A stretch of DNA of 64,000 nt from the NCBI RefSeq assembly GCF_002086515.1, contig NZ_MVHH01000002.1:124001-188000 (forward strand), written 5' to 3'. Numbering within the stretch: position 1 is the stretch's first letter; each line of letters begins with the position of its first letter. Below the pieces are notes generated by a model, which worked only from the letters and a program-made list of their open reading frames with translations, made no database searches and was not told the DNA's origin. Below are positions 45,190-53,835 of the stretch, one piece after another. Source of the stretch: Mycolicibacter arupensis (GTDB lineage: Bacteria > Actinomycetota > Actinomycetes > Mycobacteriales > Mycobacteriaceae). A program made the translations under genes and the position numbers.

Positions 45190-47753
45190 CCCGTGACGGC
45201 GAAGATTCCGTGCGCTCCGTTCTCCGCGTGGCGCATGTCGTGATCCATGAACGGGTAATGACCGGGTTCAGGGAAGGTCATTTCGACAAAGCCCCCCTGT
45301 GCCGGAGCCAGATCCAGAGCTTGGGAGCCCCCGGTGCCGCCGGTTTCGTTCGGTGATCCCAGCAGCCAGGCCCCTTCTTTGTAGACCGTGTCGAATTGTG
45401 TCCCGACGACGTGGAACGCGATCGGATCGCCAGGCCCTGCATTGACCAGCCAGACGCGCACCCGTTCGCCGGTGCGCGCCGGTAGCGGGGCGTGCATGTA
45501 TTGGGCCGCAGTACCGTTGAACATCCAGCCGTCGGGCGCACCGGCGCGAATGGCACTGACCTTTCCCTCGGAATCCGTTGGGCCCGCATAGAGCTGCGCG
45601 CCGACCAGCACGTACTCGCGGTCGACCCGCGCTAGCCCGGGCGGGTCGATGATCACCGCGCCATACATCCCGTTGGCGATGTGCAACGCCATCGGCGGTG
45701 TACTGCAGTGATACAGCCATGCACCGGCCCGTTGCGCTGTGAATCGGTAGACCAACCGCTCCCCGGGGGCCAGGGTGCGCATAGGTTGGTCGGGGGCGAG
45801 CGCACCGGCGTGGAAGTCGATGCCGTGGCCCAAGTTCGTGTCATTGAGCAGGGTGACCTCGAAAACCTCTCCTACCCGCCCCCGCAGCGTGGGTGCCGGC
45901 TCGACACCACCGAAGGTCCAGCGGATCTCGCGCCGGCCGGGCGCGATCTCCAGCTCTTTCTCGATGGCTCGCAGTTTCACGCGGTGCACTCCCGGGAGTG
46001 CGGCAGCCAGCGCCGCGTCACGGGGTGCCCAGGACGGTGACGGGTCGGCGGTCAGGTCAAGGCTCGAGACCGCCGACGAGCCACCGCCACCGGGGTGTTG
46101 ATGGCGCGCGGCGCCACCGGCGGCACGGATGAGCATGGTCATGCCGGCGGCGCGGTGGCCGGGGACATCGCACCACACGTCCAGATCCTGTTGCACCACA
46201 CCGAGATCGAGTACCGCGGTCTGGCCCCGGCTCAGGCGTGGGGTGTGTTGACCGGTTTCCACCCGCAAGTCGTGCGGCACACCGTCGAGATTGGTGACCC
46301 GAAGCACCAGCCGGCTACCGGCCGGCACCTCGATCACGTTCGGGGAGAACCGCATGTCGGCCAGCGTGACCTCGACGGTGCGATCGGCAGCCACGGCGCC
46401 GGCAGTCGTTGAGGGTCCCGGCGCGCCCAGCCCCAGGACGAGCGCCGCAACGACAGCAGTCGCCGCGGCCAGCGCGACCGCACCAGAGGCCAGACGGGCG
46501 TGCGGCACCAGAGCATTGATGTCGAGGGGACCGCGTAGCGCCACCGGCAGGGCGAGCCGCAGGGCCAGCAGTACAAACGCGGCGACCGCGACGGCCGCCA
46601 GCACCCAGCCGATCAGCGGCAGAGGTCCCCCCCACGGCCCCGCAACCAGCGGCACAGCGATGTTGATCGCAGCCACCCGAACCTGCCACCCCTGATCCAG
46701 GTACTCGATGACAGCCTTGCGGACCGGCGGACCGTTAGCCACCAGTATCGGCAACAGCTGGCTGAACGCGCCGAGCAGGACTTGGGCGACAAAGCCGACC
46801 GCCAGCAGCGGAAGCACCGTGTTCTCCACCAACGCGGGCAACACATCCACCGACCGGCCCAGTCCGACCACCTCGACCGCAACAGCGATACCCAACCAGG
46901 TGGTGGCACCGACCAACATCCAGGCCGCGGGCCCTGTGAAGCTGCGGGCCGGCCACAGCCCGATGATGGACAGTACGACTCCGGCCCCGTAGGAACACAG
47001 ACCTGCAGCGGCCAACCACCAACTGCCGGCGAGCAGGCCCACGACCAAGATGAGCAGTCCCGCCGTCAGTGTCGGCAGCGCTCGCCGGGCCATCGCGACG
47101 CTGCGCGGACTGATCTTTGCGCGAATCGTTGTCGGCCACAAGGTAAACAGCGTGCCGAGCACGGTGAGGCCGATCCACCCGTACAGCAGCAAGTGGACGT
47201 GGGAGCTCCACAGTCGCGCATACCATTGGGCGGCACCAAAGGCCATCGCAGCACCCGCCGCCGATCCGGCCAGCAGGGCCGCCACCGCCGCCAGGTAGAA
47301 GCGCACGAGATAGTCGAACCGTGCCGACAGCGCGGACCCCTTCATGTTTGCCAGATCGGCGCCGTGCGCCACGGCCACCAGGGCGACCCCGGTGCCTCCG
47401 ATGCCGGCCAGTGACTCGGCAGAAAAGGCGACCCCGGCCAGGGTCGAGAGCACCGCGGCGTTGAGCACGGTCAGTTTGGCCACCAGATGCCACTGCGGCG
47501 GGTCGGGGACCCGGCACAACGTCATCGTGAAGTGGCCCGACCAGATCACGATCGCGTTAGTCGCGGCGCCGAGCAGCAGCGCGTGCACCGGCAGCCAGAT
47601 CGATTGCACAACGAGCTTGTGGGCGACCAATAGGGCGATTGCTGCGGCCAGCCAGCCCAGCACCAGGATGTTGGCGCTGAGGAAAACCGGGCCGCGGGGC
47701 CCGCCCCGACGGCGAGGCCTGTCGACAGGCGCCGGTGGCCCCAACTGAATCAT
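45186..47753 (-). CDS. Membrane-anchored cupredoxin-NirK fusion (putative copper nitrite reductase)
   Basis: 855 aa three-part protein. Residues 1 to ~440 form about 11 membrane helices rich in His (VHALLLGAATN, SGHFTM, SSHVHLLLYGWIGL), resembling NnrS-like or haem-oxidase-subunit regions. About 465-560 is a cupredoxin with a complete blue-copper set: VPHDL His, then CDVPGHRAAGM (Cys, His, Met). From ~600 is a two-domain NirK: GHGIDFH (type 1 His, catalytic Asp, type 2 His), YHCSTPPMALHIANGM (type 2 His, then Cys-His-Met), IAFHVVGTQFD (catalytic His) and MDHDMRH (type 2 His). All ligands for nitrite reduction appear present. Function is inferred from ligands. Confidence 0.88.
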   Translation of the reverse strand: MIQLGPPAPVDRPRRRGGPRGPVFLSANILVLGWLAAAIALLVAHKLVVQSIWLPVHALLLGAATNAIVIWSGHFTMTLCRVPDPPQWHLVAKLTVLNAAVLSTLAGVAFSAESLAGIGGTGVALVAVAHGADLANMKGSALSARFDYLVRFYLAAVAALLAGSAAGAAMAFGAAQWYARLWSSHVHLLLYGWIGLTVLGTLFTLWPTTIRAKISPRSVAMARRALPTLTAGLLILVVGLLAGSWWLAAAGLCSYGAGVVLSIIGLWPARSFTGPAAWMLVGATTWLGIAVAVEVVGLGRSVDVLPALVENTVLPLLAVGFVAQVLLGAFSQLLPILVANGPPVRKAVIEYLDQGWQVRVAAINIAVPLVAGPWGGPLPLIGWVLAAVAVAAFVLLALRLALPVALRGPLDINALVPHARLASGAVALAAATAVVAALVLGLGAPGPSTTAGAVAADRTVEVTLADMRFSPNVIEVPAGSRLVLRVTNLDGVPHDLRVETGQHTPRLSRGQTAVLDLGVVQQDLDVWCDVPGHRAAGMTMLIRAAGGAARHQHPGGGGSSAVSSLDLTADPSPSWAPRDAALAAALPGVHRVKLRAIEKELEIAPGRREIRWTFGGVEPAPTLRGRVGEVFEVTLLNDTNLGHGIDFHAGALAPDQPMRTLAPGERLVYRFTAQRAGAWLYHCSTPPMALHIANGMYGAVIIDPPGLARVDREYVLVGAQLYAGPTDSEGKVSAIRAGAPDGWMFNGTAAQYMHAPLPARTGERVRVWLVNAGPGDPIAFHVVGTQFDTVYKEGAWLLGSPNETGGTGGSQALDLAPAQGGFVEMTFPEPGHYPFMDHDMRHAENGAHGIFAVTG

Positions 47754-47803
47754 GAGCGCCAGGCTACGGCGACCGCGAGCCGCGCCGGAAGTGGCTTAAG
47801 ACA

Positions 47804-49051
47804 TCACCCTGCGACGAATCGCTCACGGTAGTCGCGTAGGCGATGTGCCACCGCTTCCTGGTCGAGCCCGAGGTCCTCGGACCGGTAGTCCACCGCCCCA
47901 TGACGTCCGCGCGGGTGGTCGACGCAGAACCGGGCCATCGCGTCTTTGGCCCGCGCGTCGAGAGGCTGATCCGCAAGTTCATAGATGGCGGCCACGGTTC
48001 CGTCCTCGTCGGCCATGAAGTCTTCGAACCGCACGTCGACGGACTGGTCCGCCGGCAGCACGTCGCGGTCGCGCAGGCAGCCGGCGAGCAGGTCATCGGC
48101 ACGGTCGAGCCAGTACTTGGCGATCTTGACCGGATCGGGATGGTCGCACGCCATCCGCGCGGCGTAGCTGATCATGGTCACCATCGAACGCGTCACCTCT
48201 ACCGGATCCCGATGGGTGACAACAAAGGTGGCGTCGGGGAAGGTTGCATACAGCGCCGGGAACTGTTCCAGATGCTGTGGCGACTTGAGCACCCAGCGGG
48301 TCCCGCCGCGCAGCCACTGCAACGCCTGCAGGGTGCGCTTCATGTACGCATACGATGCGCTCTGATCGTGACTCTTGTAGTGCTGGGCGAATGTCGGCAG
48401 GTAGTAACTACATTCGAAGAGCATCCCGGAGATGTCGTTGCCCAGCAGCTGGATCTCCTCATGCGCGTGGTCGACGGTCATGTCGTGCATGCGCTTGAAC
48501 TCGGGCATCGAGGTATTGACCAGATCCAGCCCGACGGCGCAGCGGTCACGCCGGGCCTGTGGATCGGGCTCACCCGGGGTGGCGACCGGCTCCATACTCT
48601 CCCAGTACGGCAGATAGCGCAGGGCCGGGTCCGCGGCAATCAGGTTGTGCAGGTGCGTGGTTCCGGTACGCGGCAATCCGCAGATGATGATCGGTCGTTC
48701 GATCTCGACGCTCTCGATCTCGGGGTGCGCCGCGATCAGATCCTCCAGCCGCAGCCGGTTCACCAGGTGGCCCACCACTTGTTCGAACGCGATCGCACGG
48801 CCAGCGCCGGACAGGTCAGCTTCGGCGACCAGGGAACCGCATAGGACCTCCAAGCGCTCACGGAATCCGTTGTCGCCCCAATTGTCCAGGCCTGTTCGTT
48901 CGGTGGCGGCATGCAGCAGCGCTTCGGGTGTCAGTTGCAGGATCGCGCCGTACCCGGCCAGTCCTTCGCGCATCGGGGCGGCGGCCTCGGGAAAGACCGG
49001 GTTGGCAAGGTCGGCAAGCCGGATGGCGCCCGGACGCGTGGCGGCGCTCAT
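47804..49051 (-). CDS. PAPS-dependent sulfotransferase (Stf family)
   Basis: Transfers sulfate from PAPS to a small molecule or lipid. The 415 aa protein shows the 5'-phosphosulfate loop IICGLPRTGTTHLHNLIAADP, the 3'-phosphate motif FVVTHRDPVEVTRSMVTM and the typical mycobacterial Stf segment LKSPQHLEQFPALYATFPDA. ATG 49051 (MSAATRPGAIRLADLANPV) overlaps the DUF1214 stop (ATGA). It is the last gene of a TetR-DUF1214-sulfotransferase operon. Confidence 0.93.
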   Translation of the reverse strand: MSAATRPGAIRLADLANPVFPEAAAPMREGLAGYGAILQLTPEALLHAATERTGLDNWGDNGFRERLEVLCGSLVAEADLSGAGRAIAFEQVVGHLVNRLRLEDLIAAHPEIESVEIERPIIICGLPRTGTTHLHNLIAADPALRYLPYWESMEPVATPGEPDPQARRDRCAVGLDLVNTSMPEFKRMHDMTVDHAHEEIQLLGNDISGMLFECSYYLPTFAQHYKSHDQSASYAYMKRTLQALQWLRGGTRWVLKSPQHLEQFPALYATFPDATFVVTHRDPVEVTRSMVTMISYAARMACDHPDPVKIAKYWLDRADDLLAGCLRDRDVLPADQSVDVRFEDFMADEDGTVAAIYELADQPLDARAKDAMARFCVDHPRGRHGAVDYRSEDLGLDQEAVAHRLRDYRERFVAG

Positions 49052-50112
49052 GAGGCCAGCTCTGCGACGTCGACGACCCGGCAGGTCAGCGGGTCGGGGG
49101 TGGCCTCGGGAAGGAACCAGCGCAACCAGATCAGGCCTTTCGAGCGGCCCGCGGTCGAGACCCAGTTCGGATGTCCGGGGTCGCTGTCGCTGATCACGAT
49201 CTGCCACGAGCCGTCGGGGGCGTAGGTGACGTGGGCGCCGTTGATCGTGACCCGCTCGCGGGTGTAGTCGTAGGTGTGCAGGAACGGATTCCACAGACAC
49301 AGGTTCCAGAACACACACTGCGGTGAGGTGCCCTCAAGGATCAGCGCCTGGCCCGGCTGAAGGTCATAGGCGCCCATCGAATAGGCGGCGTCACCGGCAG
49401 CCCAGCCCACGGTGCGACTGGGCACAGGGTAGGGATCCTGCAGCGCGTTGGCCGGCAGTCGCACGGGCGCCATGGCGGCCTGCTCACGAATCCAGGTGCG
49501 TGCAGCACGCATCCGCCGGCTCAAGTCGTCCCGGGTGTCGGGGCGCCGCGGGGTGTCATCGAGTGCCTCGATGTGCCAGTGCGCACGCTGATCGTCACCG
49601 GGATCGGTGAGGTAGTCACGAGTCAGGATGAAGACGGCGTCGGGCTCCAGTTTGAGCCAATTGCCTTGGTGTTCGGTGGCACTGATGATGAACTCGAAGT
49701 TGCCGTCGGCGTCCGGTTCCAAGTCCCGATCGTTGATCGTGTCGATGATCCGGTCGCTGTAGCGGCCGTCGTCGGGCCCGCCGTAGACGGTCATGGACAG
49801 ATAGACCGCGTCGCCGCGGTTTCCGGTCACCCGGTAACTGCGACTCGGGTCGATGGGCGCCAGCTGGTAGAAGGCATCCGAGTTGTCCCCGCCCCATTTG
49901 AGGTACGGCCCGATCACGTCGACCAGGATGGGTTTGTCAGCATCTCCCCAGATGTAGGCCTCGGAGGCGACGCGCAGCAGGCTCAACGCCCACCGGTAGC
50001 CGTCGAGGACGTCGGCTTCCTCCAGCGGCGGGTCGGCTTCCAGCAGCCGCTGCTCTACGGCGCGGACTTCGTCGAGCAGTGACCCGAAGGCTTGGGAAAG
50101 CTCGTCACTCAT
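49048..50112 (-). CDS. DUF1214 domain protein
   Basis: 354 aa protein with the DUF1214 pattern: YRVTGNRGDAVYLSMTVYGG, FEFIISATEHQGNWLKLEPDA, FILTRDYL and a C-terminal ITINGA-like block with LCLWNPFLHTYDYTRERVTI. The biochemical role of the family is unknown. ATG 50112 has GAAGGAG seven bases upstream, and GTG 50115 is an alternative. The start overlaps the end of the TetR gene by eight bases and its stop overlaps the sulfotransferase start, so all three are one operon. Confidence 0.85.
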   Translation of the reverse strand: MSDELSQAFGSLLDEVRAVEQRLLEADPPLEEADVLDGYRWALSLLRVASEAYIWGDADKPILVDVIGPYLKWGGDNSDAFYQLAPIDPSRSYRVTGNRGDAVYLSMTVYGGPDDGRYSDRIIDTINDRDLEPDADGNFEFIISATEHQGNWLKLEPDAVFILTRDYLTDPGDDQRAHWHIEALDDTPRRPDTRDDLSRRMRAARTWIREQAAMAPVRLPANALQDPYPVPSRTVGWAAGDAAYSMGAYDLQPGQALILEGTSPQCVFWNLCLWNPFLHTYDYTRERVTINGAHVTYAPDGSWQIVISDSDPGHPNWVSTAGRSKGLIWLRWFLPEATPDPLTCRVVDVAELAS

Positions 50113-50722
50113 CACGGTTCTCCTTCGTTCTCATGCCTGACAGCAACAGGGCGCACAGTCGTTCGGCCGCGGCGTCGACGGTCTCGGTAGCCAGCACCTG
50201 GGAGATGTAGAAGCTGGTGCCGACCAGGGCGTCGTAGGCGATCTCGGCATCGACATCGACATCCAGCACCCCTTGGTCGACGCCGGCACGCACCAGCACG
50301 CCGAAGGCGGCACGGGTTTTCTGGTCGAGCAGCTCCTGGGTTCGGATGAACAGTTCTGGGTCGCGGTGCCGGTCGGCCAGGATGCCCAGCGCCGCGGCGG
50401 CCACCTCCGGGGAGCGCCAGAACTCGAATACACCGGCGACGAATTGGCGCAGGTCGGACTCGAAGTCACCCGAGCTGGTCAGCACCTCACCGACGTCGGT
50501 GGCGCCGAAGACGGCGTCGAACACCAGATGGGTTTTCGACGGCCAGCGCCGGTAGACGGTGGGCCGACTGACGTCTGCCGCGCGGGCTATCGCCTCGATG
50601 GACACCTGGTCGTAGCCATCGCGTGCCAGCAGTCGACGGGCGGCTTCGAGGATGACCTGCTCGGTGCGCGGGTCACGGGGGCGTCCGCGGCCGGGCGGGG
50701 CCTGGTCCGGGGTTGCCGTCAC
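50105..50722 (-). CDS. TetR-family regulator of the DUF1214-sulfotransferase operon
   Basis: 205 aa. GRGRPRDPRTEQVILEAARRLLARDGYD and SIEAIARAADVSRPTVYRRWPSKTHLVF form the DNA-binding domain, and the C-terminal part is TetR_C-like (ALLLSGMRTKENRDE end). The start is GTG 50722. It is first gene of its own operon, with a perfect 15-base palindrome 42 bases upstream, so autorepression controlling the downstream enzymes is likely. Confidence 0.93.
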   Translation of the reverse strand: MTATPDQAPPGRGRPRDPRTEQVILEAARRLLARDGYDQVSIEAIARAADVSRPTVYRRWPSKTHLVFDAVFGATDVGEVLTSSGDFESDLRQFVAGVFEFWRSPEVAAAALGILADRHRDPELFIRTQELLDQKTRAAFGVLVRAGVDQGVLDVDVDAEIAYDALVGTSFYISQVLATETVDAAAERLCALLLSGMRTKENRDE

Positions 50723-50763
50723 TGCGGCATCCGCTCTCGGCGACTCACGATCTAAACAATTAC

Positions 50764-50778
50764 ATTACGTAACGTAAT
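50764..50778. promoter_or_regulatory. Perfect palindromic operator upstream of the TetR operon
   Basis: ATTACGT-A-ACGTAAT (arms 50764-50770 and 50772-50778) is a perfect inverted repeat with a single central base. TTACGTnACGTAA-type sites are typical TetR operators. It sits just upstream of the TetR start at 50722. Confidence 0.7.
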
Positions 50779-50804
50779 TTGTCAACGTTGCGCGGCCGCA
50801 CAGT

Positions 50805-51626
50805 TCAGAAGGCATAGCGGTGGTACTGCGACATGTTCGCCACCGCGGGAATCAGCGACATCCCGGTGCCCAGCGCCCGGTATCGGCGGGGCAGCCTGGC
50901 GCAGGATTCCGACTCGAACCAGCGCTGCCATTGCAGGAGCCGGGTGCCCGGTACCGCGGCAAGGATGTCCTCGGGGCCGTTGATCGCCCAGTGCAGCTTC
51001 GCCCCAGATCGGCGCACCACCGCGTTGGACCACTGCGACCGGATGCCCAGCCGGTTGAAGGCATCGAACTGCAGCTCCCCACTCGGGGCGTGCTTGACGA
51101 CCCGGCGCAGCAACGCCACGCCGTCCGACTCGGTGAGGTACATGGTCAGGCCTTCGCCGAGCATCAGTGTCGGACGTCCGGTCGGGATGTCGGCGAACCA
51201 CGCCGGGTCGGTGACCGACGCCGCCACCACGTGGTTGTGCGGACGGGCGGGAAGCAGTCGCCGGCGCAGGTCGGCCACCGACGCGTAGTCGACGTCGTAC
51301 CAGTCGACTCCGTCGCCGGGCTGCAGCCGGAAATATCGGGCGTCGAGCCCACAGCCCAGGTGCAGCACCACGGCATCGGGGTTGGCCGTCAAGAACTTTC
51401 GGGCCCAGGCGTCGAAGTGCGCCGAGCGGGTGGTCACCGATGGTGATCGCGCCGCGGTGATGGTGGTTGTGCGCCAGTCGTAGTCGATGCGTGCGACCAC
51501 ATCCTTGGCGTAGCGGTCACCCAGGATTGGCTCGGGCAGATCGGCGTCCAGCGCCTTGGCGTACAGCGTCGCGAGCATGGTCTGCGGGGACCCGGTCAGG
51601 TCCACCCGCTCCTTGTCCCCGGTCAT
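50805..51626 (-). CDS. Class I SAM-dependent methyltransferase (TcmP/LCM-like)
   Basis: 273 aa methyltransferase. It has VVLHLGCGLDARYFRLQPGDGVDWYDVDY (SAM-binding motif I with the acidic strand), PTLMLGEGLTMYL and the N-terminal YAKALDADLPEPILGDRYA. This matches the leucine-carboxyl-methyltransferase/TcmP-like family, commonly O-methyltransferases of polyketide or small carboxylic substrates. ATG 51626. It has no overlapping operon partner; the next gene upstream is 64 bases away. The substrate is unknown. Confidence 0.88.
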   Translation of the reverse strand: MTGDKERVDLTGSPQTMLATLYAKALDADLPEPILGDRYAKDVVARIDYDWRTTTITAARSPSVTTRSAHFDAWARKFLTANPDAVVLHLGCGLDARYFRLQPGDGVDWYDVDYASVADLRRRLLPARPHNHVVAASVTDPAWFADIPTGRPTLMLGEGLTMYLTESDGVALLRRVVKHAPSGELQFDAFNRLGIRSQWSNAVVRRSGAKLHWAINGPEDILAAVPGTRLLQWQRWFESESCARLPRRYRALGTGMSLIPAVANMSQYHRYAF

Positions 51627-51690
51627 GCCTTCGGACGGTAGTCCTGCATACGCACAGGTGGGAGCCGCTGAACGCTCGCCGGCGTGGTGT

Positions 51691-52620
51691 TCAGTTCTGC
51701 GGCGCGGTCCACTGCCGCTCGACGGCCTTGACCAGCGCAGTCAGGGTGGCGTTCACCGGAGCCTGCTCCCCCACCAGCGCGGCGGTGCGCACCACCGCGC
51801 CGTTGATGACGTCGATCTCGCTGACCCGCCGAGCCAGGTGATCCAGCAACGCAGAGGGCTTGGCGTTGGGCATCTGCGCGCCGAAGGCCCGAACGTGCGC
51901 CACCGGGTCCGCCACGTCGATACCGATGCCGGCGGCGCGGGCTACCGTCCACGCCTCGGTCGCGGTGGCCCGGCTTACCGGGCCCATGTCGGCGTCGTCC
52001 ATGACCTGCCCCACCGTCATGCCGGTCAGCGCACACGGCGCGCTATAGGCGGCGTTGCAGATCAGCTTCTCCCACTGCATGGCGGCGATGTCAGCCACCG
52101 CAACCGCGTCGAAACCCGCCTCCGACCACACGCCAGCGATCCGATCGACCGTCGAAAACGGCAGCGCCGCATAGGCGCCGAACCGGACGGCGCGCATCGC
52201 GTTGTGGTGCACATGCCCCGGCGCGGGCCGCGAGGCCCCGAAGCCGCTGGCGATGCCCACCGCCACTCGGTCCGCACCGACGATGCCGGCCACGGTGTCG
52301 GCCGACCCGAGACCGTTCTGGATGGTCAGCACCGTGGTGTTCTCACCCAGCAGCGGCAGAGCCTGATTGGCCCCGGTGGCGACGTCGGCGGCCTTGACCG
52401 CCACGATCACCAGGTCCACCGGCTCGTTCGGTGCGATGGTGGCCGCCCGCATCGGCACCACCTGGTCGGGCTGCGGCCCGCTGATCCGCAGTCCGTGGGC
52501 GGCGATGGCGTCCACGTGCGCGCTCGACCGGTCCACGGCCAGCACCTCGTTGCCGGCCGCCGCCAGTCTGGCGGCATAGATGGAACCCATGGCGCCGCAT
52601 CCGATGACCGCGATCTTCAT
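51691..52620 (-). CDS. Ketopantoate reductase-like (PanE/ApbA family) oxidoreductase
   Basis: 309 aa with the N-terminal Rossmann motif KIAVIGCGAMGSIYAARLAAAG and ANQALPLLGENTTVLTIQNGLG, plus a helical C-terminal domain (EKLICNAAYSAPCALTG; conserved catalytic Lys in this block). PanE makes pantoate for CoA, but PanE-family paralogues reduce various 2-oxo acids, so the symbol is not assigned. ATG 52620. It lies four bases after the enolase-superfamily gene in the same direction, suggesting a coupled acid metabolism. Confidence 0.88.
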   Translation of the reverse strand: MKIAVIGCGAMGSIYAARLAAAGNEVLAVDRSSAHVDAIAAHGLRISGPQPDQVVPMRAATIAPNEPVDLVIVAVKAADVATGANQALPLLGENTTVLTIQNGLGSADTVAGIVGADRVAVGIASGFGASRPAPGHVHHNAMRAVRFGAYAALPFSTVDRIAGVWSEAGFDAVAVADIAAMQWEKLICNAAYSAPCALTGMTVGQVMDDADMGPVSRATATEAWTVARAAGIGIDVADPVAHVRAFGAQMPNAKPSALLDHLARRVSEIDVINGAVVRTAALVGEQAPVNATLTALVKAVERQWTAPQN

Positions 52621-52624
52621 CCGC

Positions 52625-53812
52625 TTATCCCACCAGCTCGGCGATCACGGCGGCCAGGTCGGGCTTGCACTCCAGCCCGAAGCCGGGCGCGTCGGTCGGG
52701 GCGATGGTGCCCTCGGCCAGCACACAGCCCGGTGCGTAGCCACCGAACGGCGCGAACACCCCCGGGTAGGACTCGCAGCCGCCCAGCCCCAACGCGACCA
52801 CGATGTGCAGGTTGATCAGGTGCCCGCCGTGCGGGAAGGCGAATCGGCGATCGAATCCGCCCGCCTCGAGGACCTCGATCATCTGCACATACTCGGTCAA
52901 CCCATAGCTGAGCCCGGCATCCATCTGGAAGATGTCGACGCCCGGACGCATGCCGCCGTAACGCACCAGGTTGGTCGCATCGCGCACCGAGAACAGATTC
53001 TCTCCGGTGGCGACGGCTCCGTCGTAGGCCGCGATCACCTCGGCGTTCAACGCGAAGTCGAGCGGATCACCGGGCTCTTCGTACCAACGCAGGCCGTACG
53101 GACGCAACGCCTGTGCCCACGCGATCGCGGCGGCCTGGTCGAACCGGCCGTTGGCGTCGACCGCGACCCGGGCACCGCTGCCGACGATGTCGATCACCGC
53201 TTCGATGCGCGCCAGGTCCTCGCTCATCGACGCGCCGCCGATCTTCATCTTGACCGCGTCGTAGCCCATGTCGAGATAGCCGCGGATCTCGCTGCGCAGC
53301 CGATCCACGCCGGCGCCGGCGTCGTCGCCCGGGTAGTAGTAGCCGCCGGCGGCATACACCGGGACGGCGGTGTTGACGGGGTCCCCGTCCAACTCCCTGC
53401 CGAAGTACTCGGCGATGGTGCGATAGGCGGGTTCGTCGGCGAGTTTGGCGTTGAGGTCCCAGCACGCCAACTCCAGCGCGGCAGCGGCACCGGCGCGGTC
53501 GCCGTGCCCGCCGGGCTTCTCGTCGGTCAGCGCACACCGAAGCACCCGTGCGGGATCGATCCAGCCGGCGTCGTCCAGGAGTGACTCGGGGTTGGCACGC
53601 AGCACGCGCGGAATCATTCGGTCGGCCAGGATCCCACTCTGGGCGAATCGGCCGATCGAGTTGAAGGCGATCCCGGTCACCGGCTTCCCGTCACGGATCT
53701 GGTCGCTGACCACAGCGACCAGTGACACCGTGTGCCGAGAGAAATCGACCAGGGCGTTGGCGACCTCACCGCGCAACCGCACCGGTGTCTCGATGATCTG
53801 GGTGATGCGCAT
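52625..53812 (-). CDS. Enolase-superfamily acid-sugar dehydratase (mandelate racemase family)
   Basis: 395 aa. Catalytic landmarks are the KxK motif DAVKMKIGGAS, the metal ligands in VAVDANGRF, YEEPGD and VATGENLF, and the His general acid/base in FPHGGHLINLH. The FPHGGH context resembles D-tartrate dehydratase-like members more than mandelate racemase. Substrate assignment is not possible from sequence. ATG 53812. It is followed by a PanE-like reductase and preceded by the citE lyase 23 bases away, all co-directional. Confidence 0.88.
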   Translation of the reverse strand: MRITQIIETPVRLRGEVANALVDFSRHTVSLVAVVSDQIRDGKPVTGIAFNSIGRFAQSGILADRMIPRVLRANPESLLDDAGWIDPARVLRCALTDEKPGGHGDRAGAAAALELACWDLNAKLADEPAYRTIAEYFGRELDGDPVNTAVPVYAAGGYYYPGDDAGAGVDRLRSEIRGYLDMGYDAVKMKIGGASMSEDLARIEAVIDIVGSGARVAVDANGRFDQAAAIAWAQALRPYGLRWYEEPGDPLDFALNAEVIAAYDGAVATGENLFSVRDATNLVRYGGMRPGVDIFQMDAGLSYGLTEYVQMIEVLEAGGFDRRFAFPHGGHLINLHIVVALGLGGCESYPGVFAPFGGYAPGCVLAEGTIAPTDAPGFGLECKPDLAAVIAELVG

Positions 53813-53835
53813 GCGCTGTCAGTCCTCCTGGTGCG

